Shown: positions 32,238 through 39,687 of the stretch, in pieces | Layout of the letters: every line of letters begins with the position of its first letter | How positions within the stretch are numbered: position 1 is the first letter of the stretch | NCBI GenBank assembly: GCA_964504445.1 | Contig: CAZDEO010000013.1 | Coordinates: 1 to 64,000 of the forward strand | Reading direction: 5' to 3' | DNA from: JACSRF01 sp964504445 | Lineage (GTDB): Bacteria; Chloroflexota; Anaerolineae; Promineifilales; Promineifilaceae | DNA length: 64,000 nt | Notes under the pieces: model-generated | What the model was told of the DNA's origin: nothing | Seen by the model: only the letters and a program-made list of their open reading frames with translations | Databases searched by the model: none | Position numbers and translations under genes: made by a program

Positions 32238-33488
32238 ATGAGTAACGCCAGCCCTTTACGCCTATTACATTTTGCCGACGCCCACATCGACATTGCCAAT
32301 TACGGCCGTCACGACCCCACCACCGCCCTCCCCATCCGCGTCGTAGACTTCCTGCAATCCTTGGACGCCATCATTGACCGCGCCCTGGCTGAACCCGTAG
32401 ACCTGGTCATCTTTGCCGGAGACGCCTACAAAGACCGCAACCCCCATCCCACCTTCCAGCGGGAATGGGGTCGCCGCATCATGCGCCTCTCCCAGGCCGG
32501 CATTTCCACCGTGCTGCTGGTGGGCAACCACGACGTGTCCCCCGCTTCCGGGCGTGCCCACACCCTCCACGAATTTCACACCCTGGCCGTGCCCCACATT
32601 CACGTCGCCGACCGCATTCGCCGCCTGGAGCCAGAGGAGCTAGGCCTGCCCGTGCAAATCATCACCGTGCCCTGGGTTTCGCGCAGCCAGCTCATGACCC
32701 GCGAGGAAACTGTCGGGAAATCTCCCGATGACATCCTTGCTGAACTGGAAACCCGCGTCACTGCTGGCGTGCAAAAATTGGTAGAAACGGCCGATCCCCA
32801 CCTGCCCCTCATCCTCACCGCCCACGCCAGCGTACAAGGGGCCAAATATGGCAGCGAGCGTGCCGTCATGCTGGGGCAAGAGCTGGTGCTCAGCGGCAGC
32901 ATCGTCCACGACCGGCGGCTGGATTACGTGGCCCTGGGCCACATCCACAAGCACCAGCACCTGAACGCCGCCGGCGCCCATCCCCCCGTCGTGTACCCCG
33001 GCTCCATTGAGCGCATCGACTTTGGCGAAGCCCGCGAGCGCAAAGGCTTTGTGCTGGCTTCTGTCAACCGCGGGCAGACGGAATGGGAGTTTGTCAGGCT
33101 GCCAACGCGCCCTTTTTTGGACATTAAGGTGGAAACCCGAGACGCCGACACTTTCATGAGTGATGTGCTGGCGCAACTGCCCCCGGCAACGGCCGTGCAA
33201 GATGCCATCTGCCGCGTCCAGCTCACCTACCCCCGCGACTGGGAACCACTGGTAGACGAAAAAGCCATCGCCGACTACTTCCAAGATGCCTTCAGCGTGC
33301 AAATTCAAAAACACCGCCAGGCCGAAAAGCGCGCTCGTCTGGGCGACACCGCCGACGTGGAAAGCCTGACGCCCGCTGAACTGCTGGAAACCTACTGGCG
33401 CACCATCGGTCTGGAGGGGGACGAAGCGCAAATTATGCAAACTCTGGCCCAAGACATCCTCGCCGCCACCGACTTGCCGGAAAGCTAG
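32238..33488 (+). CDS. sbcD: SbcD-like exonuclease subunit
   Basis: Metallophosphoesterase-type nuclease subunit of the SbcCD/Mre11-Rad50 repair system. The 416-aa product has the five phosphoesterase motifs: HFADAHID, IFAGDAYKDRNP, VGNHDVSP, LTAHASVQG and ALGHIHKHQ. A C-terminal capping region follows. The ATPase partner sbcC is not next to it here, which is unusual; it must be elsewhere or the protein works with another partner. It follows the Kelch gene by 3 bp. Confidence 0.88.
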   Translation: MSNASPLRLLHFADAHIDIANYGRHDPTTALPIRVVDFLQSLDAIIDRALAEPVDLVIFAGDAYKDRNPHPTFQREWGRRIMRLSQAGISTVLLVGNHDVSPASGRAHTLHEFHTLAVPHIHVADRIRRLEPEELGLPVQIITVPWVSRSQLMTREETVGKSPDDILAELETRVTAGVQKLVETADPHLPLILTAHASVQGAKYGSERAVMLGQELVLSGSIVHDRRLDYVALGHIHKHQHLNAAGAHPPVVYPGSIERIDFGEARERKGFVLASVNRGQTEWEFVRLPTRPFLDIKVETRDADTFMSDVLAQLPPATAVQDAICRVQLTYPRDWEPLVDEKAIADYFQDAFSVQIQKHRQAEKRARLGDTADVESLTPAELLETYWRTIGLEGDEAQIMQTLAQDILAATDLPES

Positions 33489-33535
33489 CGTAAGAGCTAG
33501 AGAAAGACAGCGTTTTTTCCTCTAGCTCTCGCTCT
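33483..33535. repeat. Inverted repeat GAGCTAGAG / CTCTAGCTC
   Basis: Perfect 9-bp arms at 33494-33502 and 33520-33528, with a GTTTTTT tract in the loop and flanking AGCTAGC and GCTCTC units. It overlaps the sbcD stop and may act as a transcription end or belong to the same repeat class as the heptamer tracts; its phase is less regular (6 nt on the right). Confidence 0.5.
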
Positions 33536-33671
33536 CGCTCCCTTAAAATCCCCTCATTTTACCCCCCAAAACCTCTTTGGATAGCTTTTGGTAGAAATCC
33601 AACAGTATAGTCTTTTCGGTTTGAGAAAAATTTACCTCATCCCCCAAATTTTTCAACGGGAGGTTGTTATT

Positions 33672-34952
33672 GTGACTATAAAATCTTCGCGCTTGCCCGG
33701 CTTTTACCGCCTTTCCCTGGCTGAGCGGGCCAGCCTGGTAGGGCAATGGGCAGACCTGCAGCCAGAAGAAGTGGATATTTTGCTGGGGCGCGGTCTGCAC
33801 AACGAGCAGGCCAACGCCATGATTGAAAATGTGGTGGGCACCTATGAGCTGCCTTTAGGGATTGCAGCCAACTTTTTGGTAAACGGCCGTGACTACCTCA
33901 TCCCCATGGTTGTCGAAGAACCCAGCGTCGTCGCCGCCATCAGCCACGCCGCCAAGCTCATTCGCGCCGGGGGCGGCTTCCACACCACCGCCACCGACCC
34001 GGTGATGATTGGGCAAATCCAGGTGCTAGACGTGCCCGACATGGACGCAGCCCTGACCGCCTTGCAGGCCAACAAAGCAGAGCTGCTGGCCCGCGCCAAC
34101 TGCTGCGACAAGGTAATGGTGAAACTAGGCGGCGGGGCGCGCGGTTTGGAGTTTCGCCCTTTTGCCGATTCCCCCGTTGGCCCCATGCTGGTGGTGCACC
34201 TGCTGTTTGACGTGCGTGACGCCATGGGCGCTAACGCCATCAACACCTGCGTGGAAGACCTGGCCCCCATGGTGGCGGACCTGACCGGTGGGCGCACCAA
34301 CTTGCGCATCCTCTCTAACCTGGCCGACCGGCGCACGGCCACAGCGCGGGGCATTGTGCCTGCCGCAGCCCTGGCTAAAGATGGGCTGGATGGCACAGAG
34401 GTGGCCCAATGGATTGCTGAAGCCAACGCCTTTGCCGTGGTAGACCCTTACCGCGCCGCCACCCATAACAAGGGCATTATGAACGGCATTGACGCCGTGT
34501 GCCTGGCCACGGGCAACGATTGGCGGGCTATTGAGGCAGGCGCCCATGCGTATGCAGCGCGTAACGGCCGTTACCAGGCCCTCACCGACTGGCACGTCAA
34601 CGAAAACGGCGACCTCTCCGGCGCAATCACCCTACCTATGGCGGTGGGTATCGTGGGCGGCGCCACCAAAGTCCACCCCGTGGCCAAAGTCGCCATGAAA
34701 ATCTTAAACGTCAAATCGGCTACCGAACTGGGGCAAGTCATGGCCGCCGTGGGGCTGGCCCAAAATCTAGCCGCCATCAAAGCCTTGGCCACCGTGGGCA
34801 TTCAAAAAGGGCACATGCGCCTCCACGCCCGCCAGGTCGCCATGGCGGCCGGGGCCAGCGGCACCCAAGTGCAGCACATTGCCGACCAGCTCGTGGCCGA
34901 GCAAAAAATTCACATCGATCGCGCAAAGGAATTGCTGATCAGTAAACAGTAA
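33672..34952 (+). CDS. mvaA: HMG-CoA reductase, class II
   Basis: Reduces HMG-CoA to mevalonate (or the reverse). The 426-aa length matches class II enzymes. GTG 33672 is chosen because GGGAGG sits 8 nt upstream. Signatures: ENVVGTYELPLGIAANFLV, EEPSVVAA, DAMGANAINT, HNKGIMNGIDAV (catalytic Lys), VGIVGGATKVHP and the C-terminal KGHMRLHAR (catalytic His). Its last codons and stop lie inside a heptamer repeat (CAGTAAA units). It heads a mevalonate-entry cluster with HMG-CoA synthase, thiolase and a DUF35 protein. Confidence 0.95.
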   Translation: MTIKSSRLPGFYRLSLAERASLVGQWADLQPEEVDILLGRGLHNEQANAMIENVVGTYELPLGIAANFLVNGRDYLIPMVVEEPSVVAAISHAAKLIRAGGGFHTTATDPVMIGQIQVLDVPDMDAALTALQANKAELLARANCCDKVMVKLGGGARGLEFRPFADSPVGPMLVVHLLFDVRDAMGANAINTCVEDLAPMVADLTGGRTNLRILSNLADRRTATARGIVPAAALAKDGLDGTEVAQWIAEANAFAVVDPYRAATHNKGIMNGIDAVCLATGNDWRAIEAGAHAYAARNGRYQALTDWHVNENGDLSGAITLPMAVGIVGGATKVHPVAKVAMKILNVKSATELGQVMAAVGLAQNLAAIKALATVGIQKGHMRLHARQVAMAAGASGTQVQHIADQLVAEQKIHIDRAKELLISKQ

Positions 34953-35032
34953 ACAGTATTCAGTAAACAGTTATTTGTCTTAAAGGGTTCACTGCCAACT
35001 GACCACTGACCACTGACTACTGACCACTGGTA
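34940..35032. repeat. 7-nt phased palindromic repeat (CAGTAAA facing ACTGACC)
   Basis: The left half has CAGTAAA, CAGTAAA, CAGTATT, CAGTAAA, CAGTTAT (34940-34974). The right half has ACTGCCA, ACTGACC, ACTGACC, ACTGACT, ACTGACC, ACTGGTA (34991-35032). The CAGT and ACTG cores are complementary in phase. It covers the mvaA stop codon and fills the gap before the synthase gene. Confidence 0.85.
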
Positions 35033-35043
35033 ACGAGGAAACT

Positions 35044-36108
35044 ATGTCAGACACAAACGGACTTATGAAACCAGATCGTCCGGTGGGCATTGTCGGTTAC
35101 GGCGCATACGTGCCGCGCTACCGCATTCCCGCCGCCGAAATTGCCAAAATGTGGAAAGGGGGCGAGGGCGGCGTGCCCATCAAAGAAAAATCCGTCAATG
35201 GCCTGGACGAAGATGTCGTCACCATGTCCATTGAAGCGGCGCGGAATGCCATGGCTCGCGCCGGCATCAACCCGCAGGAAATTCGCGCCGTGTGGGTGGG
35301 CAGCGAAAGCCACCCTTACGCCGTCAAGCCCACCAGCACCATCGTCGCCGAAGCCATTGGCGCCGTGCCCAACACCCAGGCCGCCGACTGGGAATTTGCC
35401 TGCAAGGCAGGTACGGAAGCGATGCAGGCTGCCATCGGCTTTGTGGGCTCCGGCATGGCGCGCTACGCCCTGAGCATCGGCATGGACACCGCCCAAGGTC
35501 GCCCCGGTGACGCCCTGGAATACACGGCCGCTGCCGGTGGCGCAGCCATGCTCATCGGCCCGGCGGCCGAGTCTGTAGCCCTCATCAACGGCTCCTACTC
35601 CTTTGTCACCGACACGCCCGACTTTTGGCGGCGGGCCAAGGCACAGTATCCTTCCCATGGGGACCGCTTTACCGGCGAACCCGCCTACTTTGCGCACATT
35701 AGCGGCGCGGCGGAGGCAATTATGGGTGCCCTAAATCGCCAGGCCAGTGATTACACCTGGGCGGTGTTCCACCAGCCCAACGCCAAGTTTCCGGAGCGGG
35801 CGGCGCAGCAGTTGGGCTTCACCAAAGAGCAGATTGCGCCCGGCTTGCTCAGCCCGCGCATTGGCAACACCTATGCTGGCTCGACAATGATTGGATTAAC
35901 GGCCGTGCTTGACATCGCTGAACCTGGCGACCGCATCCTCATTGTCAGCTACGGTTCCGGCGCTGGTTCCGATGCCTTCGACTTTGAGGTGACTGACAGG
36001 CTGCTGGAAGTACGTGACCGCGCCACCAAAACCGAAGCGTACATCAGCCGCCGCACGGTGATTGATTACGCCACCTATACGCGGTTCCGCGACAAGCTGA
36101 AACTATAA
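35044..36108 (+). CDS. HMG-CoA synthase, archaeal type
   Basis: Condenses acetyl-CoA with acetoacetyl-CoA. The 354-aa product has the thiolase-superfamily fold and archaeal-type signatures: GIVGYGAYVPRYRI at the start, the catalytic Cys in WEFACKAGTEAM (about 119), ALEYTAAAGGAAMLIG and the His in FHQPNAKFP. Archaeal enzymes of this kind work as a complex with an SCPx-type thiolase and a DUF35 protein, and both follow directly here. GAGGAAACT precedes ATG 35044. Confidence 0.93.
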   Translation: MSDTNGLMKPDRPVGIVGYGAYVPRYRIPAAEIAKMWKGGEGGVPIKEKSVNGLDEDVVTMSIEAARNAMARAGINPQEIRAVWVGSESHPYAVKPTSTIVAEAIGAVPNTQAADWEFACKAGTEAMQAAIGFVGSGMARYALSIGMDTAQGRPGDALEYTAAAGGAAMLIGPAAESVALINGSYSFVTDTPDFWRRAKAQYPSHGDRFTGEPAYFAHISGAAEAIMGALNRQASDYTWAVFHQPNAKFPERAAQQLGFTKEQIAPGLLSPRIGNTYAGSTMIGLTAVLDIAEPGDRILIVSYGSGAGSDAFDFEVTDRLLEVRDRATKTEAYISRRTVIDYATYTRFRDKLKL

Positions 36109-36114
36109 AAATTT

Positions 36115-36187
36115 ACGATTGTGGATTGACGATTGACAATTCAAGCGCGCTCAATCGTCAATCAGAAATCGGAAATCGGAAATCATC
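36115..36187. repeat. 7-nt phased palindromic repeat (ACGATTG facing AATCGTC)
   Basis: Left ACGATTG, TGGATTG, ACGATTG, ACAATTC; centre AAGCGCGCTC; right AATCGTC, AATCAGA, AATCGGA, AATCGGA, AATCATC. The final unit abuts the thiolase ATG at 36188, so the repeat forms the whole ribosome-binding region. Confidence 0.85.
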
Positions 36188-37345
36188 ATGACTTTTGCAT
36201 CTATCATTGGTATCGGACAAACGGACGTTCGCGAACATTGGGATATTTCCACCCGGCACCTGGCCTGGTATGCCATTGAGGCGGCGCTAGATGACGCCCA
36301 AATCAGCAAAGTGGATGCCCTGTACGTGGGCAACATGCTGGCGGGGCAGTTGAGCAACCAGAATCACCTGGGCGCACTCATTGCCGATTTTGCCGGTATG
36401 CGCGGCATTGAGGCGGTGACGGTGGAGGCGGGAGACGCTTCTGGCGGGGCGGCGCTGCGCCAGGGCGTGTTGGCCGTAAAAAGTGGCCTGGTAGAGACGG
36501 CGCTGGTGGTGGGCGTGGAAAAGATGACGGACAAAACCGGCGCGCCGGTAACGGCCGCTTTCTCCACCATGCTCGATGCCGACTATGAGGCCGCCCAGGG
36601 CGCTACGCCAGCCGCCATTGCCGCCTTGCTGATGCGCCGCTACATGCACGAGTATGGCGTAGAATTGGCTGGCTTTGCCGGTTTCAGCGTGAACGCCCAC
36701 GCCAATGGGGCTAATAATCCGCTGGCGATGTTCCAAAATCGGCTGAAGGCGGAGCGGTTTACGGCTGCACCGCCGGTGGCAACGCCGGTCAGCCTGTTTG
36801 ACGAAGCGCCCATGGGGGATGGGGCGGCGGCGGTGATTTTGACGCGCCACCAGCGGGCGATGGATATGGTGCCTAAGCCGGTGCGGGTGGCCGGTTCGGC
36901 GCTGGCTACGGACACAGTGGCACTGCATGATCGGCGGGACCCGTTGTGGCTGAAGGCGGCGGCGGAGAGCGCGCAAAAGGCGTTGGCCCAGGCTGGCCTG
37001 TCGCTGGCAGACATTGATTTGTTTGAATTGCATGATTCTTACACGGTGCTGGCGGCGCTGGCGCTGGAGGCGGTGGGTTTTGCGGAACGGGGCCAGGGTT
37101 GGCAACTGGCAAAGAATGGGGAGATTGGGCGCAACGGCCGTATTCCCATCAGCACCTTTGGCGGCCTGAAAGCGCGGGGGAATCCCGGTGGCGCCACAGG
37201 GGTGTACCAGGCGGTGGAGGTAGCCCGGCAACTGCGCGGCGAGGCTGGGGACTGTCAAATCCCGTCAGCGCGGGTGGGCATGGCCCAAAACCTGGGTGGC
37301 AGTGGCGGCACGGCCGTGGCCCACGTCTTCACAATGGATGAGTGA
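36188..37345 (+). CDS. SCPx/archaeal-type thiolase-family protein
   Basis: A 385-aa thiolase-fold protein, expected to make acetoacetyl-CoA for the adjacent HMG-CoA synthase. N-terminal SIIGIGQTDV and C-terminal GMAQNLGGSGG match archaeal acetyl-CoA acetyltransferases. Two catalytic positions look changed: the nucleophile loop reads EAGDASGGAAL (Asp where Cys is usual) and the C-terminal motif reads ARGNPGGATG (Asn where GHP has His). The HDSYT His is kept. Either the active site is altered or it is a structural partner. The ATG abuts a heptamer repeat. Confidence 0.88.
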   Translation: MTFASIIGIGQTDVREHWDISTRHLAWYAIEAALDDAQISKVDALYVGNMLAGQLSNQNHLGALIADFAGMRGIEAVTVEAGDASGGAALRQGVLAVKSGLVETALVVGVEKMTDKTGAPVTAAFSTMLDADYEAAQGATPAAIAALLMRRYMHEYGVELAGFAGFSVNAHANGANNPLAMFQNRLKAERFTAAPPVATPVSLFDEAPMGDGAAAVILTRHQRAMDMVPKPVRVAGSALATDTVALHDRRDPLWLKAAAESAQKALAQAGLSLADIDLFELHDSYTVLAALALEAVGFAERGQGWQLAKNGEIGRNGRIPISTFGGLKARGNPGGATGVYQAVEVARQLRGEAGDCQIPSARVGMAQNLGGSGGTAVAHVFTMDE

Positions 37346-37381
37346 GAGATGAATACGGCCGTTGGTCCGCCATCACAACTA

Positions 37382-37427
37382 TTGACATAACCACCTAATA
37401 ATCGGCAAAAGTTTGACATAACTACTT
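37382..37427. promoter_or_regulatory. Direct repeats TTGACATAAC, 31 bp apart
   Basis: TTGACATAACCACCT at 37382-37396 and TTGACATAACTACTT at 37413-37427 (13 of 15 identical), three helical turns apart, upstream of the DUF35 gene. A further TTGACA is near 37449-37454. They could be -35 elements or binding sites for a dimeric regulator on one DNA face. Confidence 0.45.
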
Positions 37428-37565
37428 CAAAATGGCCCTCTGACAGTTTTTGACAGTTAAAAAGTGGGCGCTGGCAGAGAATGGTAGCCTTCCTGTGCAT
37501 AATCACTTACGGGTCGCCCCCAATTTATAGCGGCCCATTTTGCGAAAAGATTCGGAGGCAACGAA

Positions 37566-37976
37566 ATGGAAGTATCACGTCATTGGCGTCTAAAAGAACA
37601 ACGGTACAGCTTAGTAGGCGAAACCTGTGATCATTGCGGCGTCAAACTTTTCCCACCCCGCGACGTGTGTTTGGCCTGTGAGGCCCCCGCTAAAGAACTG
37701 TACACGTTCACTGGCTTGGGTGAAGTGTACTCTTATTCCACTGTATATGATGCACCTGCCGGTTTTGAACACCAGGCTCCCTACACGGTGGCCTTGGTGA
37801 AGCTGGAAGAAGGCCCGCTGGTTACGGCGCAATTAACCGACATTGACAGCAGTGAGGTGCAAATCGGGTTAGCCGTGGAAATGGTCACACGCAAGCTGTA
37901 TGCAGAAGGGGATGAAGGCACCATTGTCTATGGTTACAAATTTCGCCCCGCTTTAGCTGCCGCACTTCTTCCTTGA
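37566..37976 (+). CDS. DUF35 OB-fold/Zn-ribbon acyl-CoA-associated protein
   Basis: A 136-aa protein with an N-terminal rubredoxin-like Zn ribbon (CDHCG and CLAC, residues about 20-40) and a C-terminal OB fold (about 50-125). In archaea this family bridges acetoacetyl-CoA thiolase and HMG-CoA synthase and channels the intermediate. Its place after those two genes supports that role here. It is separated from the thiolase by 220 bp with its own apparent control region and is followed by a terminator. Confidence 0.9.
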   Translation: MEVSRHWRLKEQRYSLVGETCDHCGVKLFPPRDVCLACEAPAKELYTFTGLGEVYSYSTVYDAPAGFEHQAPYTVALVKLEEGPLVTAQLTDIDSSEVQIGLAVEMVTRKLYAEGDEGTIVYGYKFRPALAAALLP

Positions 37977-38004
37977 TTGCATCGTAAATGATATTGTAGC
38001 GTGA

Positions 38005-38034
38005 GGCTCATCTCTGGGAGATGGGCCTTTTTCT
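38005..38034 (+). terminator. Terminator after the DUF35 gene
   Basis: A 10-bp stem GGCTCATCTC / GAGATGGGCC (one G-U pair) with a 3-nt loop, followed by TTTTTCTTT. It ends the mevalonate-entry cluster. Confidence 0.85.
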
Positions 38035-38044
38035 TTGGTAGAAG

Positions 38045-38690
38045 ATGGCAGATTTAGGGGAACAAAAACGGGCGGCACTGATGGCGGCGCCTTTGGACCA
38101 GGCGAATTTGGCCGCTGACCCAGTGGCGCAGTTTGGGCAATGGTTTGCTCAGGCCCATGAGGCGGAATTGCCGCAGCCCCACGCCATGAGCCTGGCGACG
38201 GCGACGCCGCAGGGGTGCGTGTCGTTGCGGCTGGTGCTGCTGCGCGCTTTTGATGAAGGGGGGTTTCTGTTTTTTACGGGTCTGGAGACGCAAAAAGTGC
38301 GGGAGATGCGGGCGAATCCGCAGGTGGCGCTGCTGTTTCCGTGGTTGTTGCTGAATAGGCAGGTGCGGGTGGAGGGCACGGCCGTTGCCCTCTCTACCGC
38401 CCAAACCACAAAATTTTTCCTCAGCCGCCCGCGCCACAGCCAACTGGGGGCATGGTTTACCCAGGCTGGCGGCATGGTTTCCTCTCGCGCCATCCTGCGG
38501 GCCAAATGGGCCGCCTTGCAAGAGAAATTCCGGGCGGGCGAGGTGCCATTGCCCAGTGGGTGGGGGGGGCTTTCGGGTACGGCCGCAGCGCGTGGAATTT
38601 TGGCAGGGGCGCGAGGATGGCCAGCACGACCGCTTTGCCTACCAACGGCAAGAAGCGGGAGAATGGTTGGTAGAACGGTTACGGCCGTAG
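38045..38690 (+). CDS. pdxH: Pyridoxamine 5'-phosphate oxidase, interrupted by a frameshift
   Basis: Oxidises pyridoxine/pyridoxamine phosphate to PLP with FMN. Residues 1-172 read as PdxH (SLRLVLLRAFDEGGFLFFTG, FPWLLLNRQVRVEG, SRPRHSQLGAW). At a run of eight G (38562-38569) the frame changes; the continuation GFRVRPQRVEFWQGRE and DRFAYQR to a stop at 38688-38690 is in the next frame and is the normal PdxH C-terminus. With seven G the gene would be intact at about 214 aa. The uncorrected frame runs on to 38743. Sequencing error in the homopolymer or a real phase-variable mutation are both possible. Confidence 0.88.
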
Positions 38691-38808
38691 ATTTATCATT
38701 GAACAACGCAACCAACCCCGCTACTATTGCGTATACAAGTTAGTTTTTCAAAAACAGGACCAATTTTCGTTTATTGTCAGCATAACCAAAGCACAAAAGG
38801 AGATAGAA

Positions 38809-39603
38809 ATGGGTACAAGTCATGTGGTTGATTACCAAGTTTTTGGCGACGATTTGCAATTTGTGGAAATTGAACTGGATCCTCAAGAAACCGTTATTGC
38901 CGAAGCGGGAGCCATGATGTACATGGAAGACGGCATTGGTTTCGAGACCAAAATGGGGGACGGTTCTAAACCCAGCCAGGGATTTATGGGGATGCTGGGT
39001 AACGTTGCCAAACGCGCCCTTACCGGCGAATCCATCTTCATGACCCACTTCACCAACAACGCTTCGCAGGACAAAAAGCACGTTGCATTTGGTGCGCCCT
39101 ACCCTGGCAAAATCATCGCTATTGACTTAGATGTGGCCAATGGTGAACTTATTTGTCAGAAAGATTCCTTCCTTTGCGCGGCGTTGGGCACCGAGGTGAG
39201 CATTGCCTTTAACAAACGGCTGGGCGCCGGTCTCTTTGGGGGCGAAGGGTTTATTTTGCAGCGTCTGCGGGGCGACGGCATGGTCTTCATTCACGCGGGC
39301 GGCACCATTGTGGAAAAGCGGCTGCACGGGGAAAAACTGATGGTAGACACAGGCTGTATTGTGGCTTTCGAGAATACTATCTCTTACGATATCCAACGTT
39401 CTGGCAATCTGAAATCTATGGTATTTGGCGGTGAGGGCCTCTTCTTGGCGACGCTGCAGGGCACGGGGCGGGTCTGGCTGCAGTCATTGCCCTTCTCCCG
39501 TTTAGCGGACCGTATTTTGCAGAATGCGCCCCAGGCTGGCGGCCGTTCCAGTGGTGAAGGCTCCATTCTGGGTGGCGCGATGGACTTTTTGCAGAAAAAT
39601 TAG
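38809..39603 (+). CDS. AIM24 / TIGR00266-family protein
   Basis: A 264-aa single-domain protein of the AIM24 family, a beta-helix-like fold of unknown function widely found in bacteria. Typical features: EAGAMMYMEDGIGFETKMG, a Gly-rich segment before MTHFTN, FLCAALGTEVSIAF and MVFGGEGLFLATLQGTG. AAAGGAG precedes ATG 38809. It is convergent with the AAA ATPase and they share a bidirectional terminator. Confidence 0.88.
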   Translation: MGTSHVVDYQVFGDDLQFVEIELDPQETVIAEAGAMMYMEDGIGFETKMGDGSKPSQGFMGMLGNVAKRALTGESIFMTHFTNNASQDKKHVAFGAPYPGKIIAIDLDVANGELICQKDSFLCAALGTEVSIAFNKRLGAGLFGGEGFILQRLRGDGMVFIHAGGTIVEKRLHGEKLMVDTGCIVAFENTISYDIQRSGNLKSMVFGGEGLFLATLQGTGRVWLQSLPFSRLADRILQNAPQAGGRSSGEGSILGGAMDFLQKN

Positions 39604-39627
39604 CCACAAATTATTTGTTTTGATACA

Positions 39628-39662
39628 GAAAACGGCCGGGTACAAAAGACCCGGCCGTTTTT
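39628..39662. terminator. Bidirectional terminator
   Basis: Stem AACGGCCGGGT / ACCCGGCCGTT with a 7-nt loop, A-run on the left and T-run on the right, between convergent AIM24 and AAA ATPase genes. The stem contains a variant of the ACGGCCGT octamer. Confidence 0.85.
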
Positions 39663-39687
39663 ATTTGGTTTAAGAAGGGTATTCGGG

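Noticed and set aside
32640..33452. Long open frame on the minus strand opposite sbcD (270 codons)
   Set aside because: Shadow of the GC-rich sbcD gene; the antisense product has no recognisable domain, while the plus-strand frame has all phosphoesterase motifs.
34940..35032. Possible CRISPR array in the CAGTAAA/ACTGACC region
   Set aside because: Units are 7 nt with no spacers and the two halves are complementary; no cas genes are near.
36287..37258. Long open frame on the minus strand opposite the thiolase (323 codons)
   Set aside because: Arg/His-rich product typical of an antisense shadow; thiolase motifs are on the plus strand.
36188..37345. Calling the thiolase a pseudogene because of altered catalytic residues
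   Set aside because: The frame is intact, full length and in a coherent cluster; only two positions differ.
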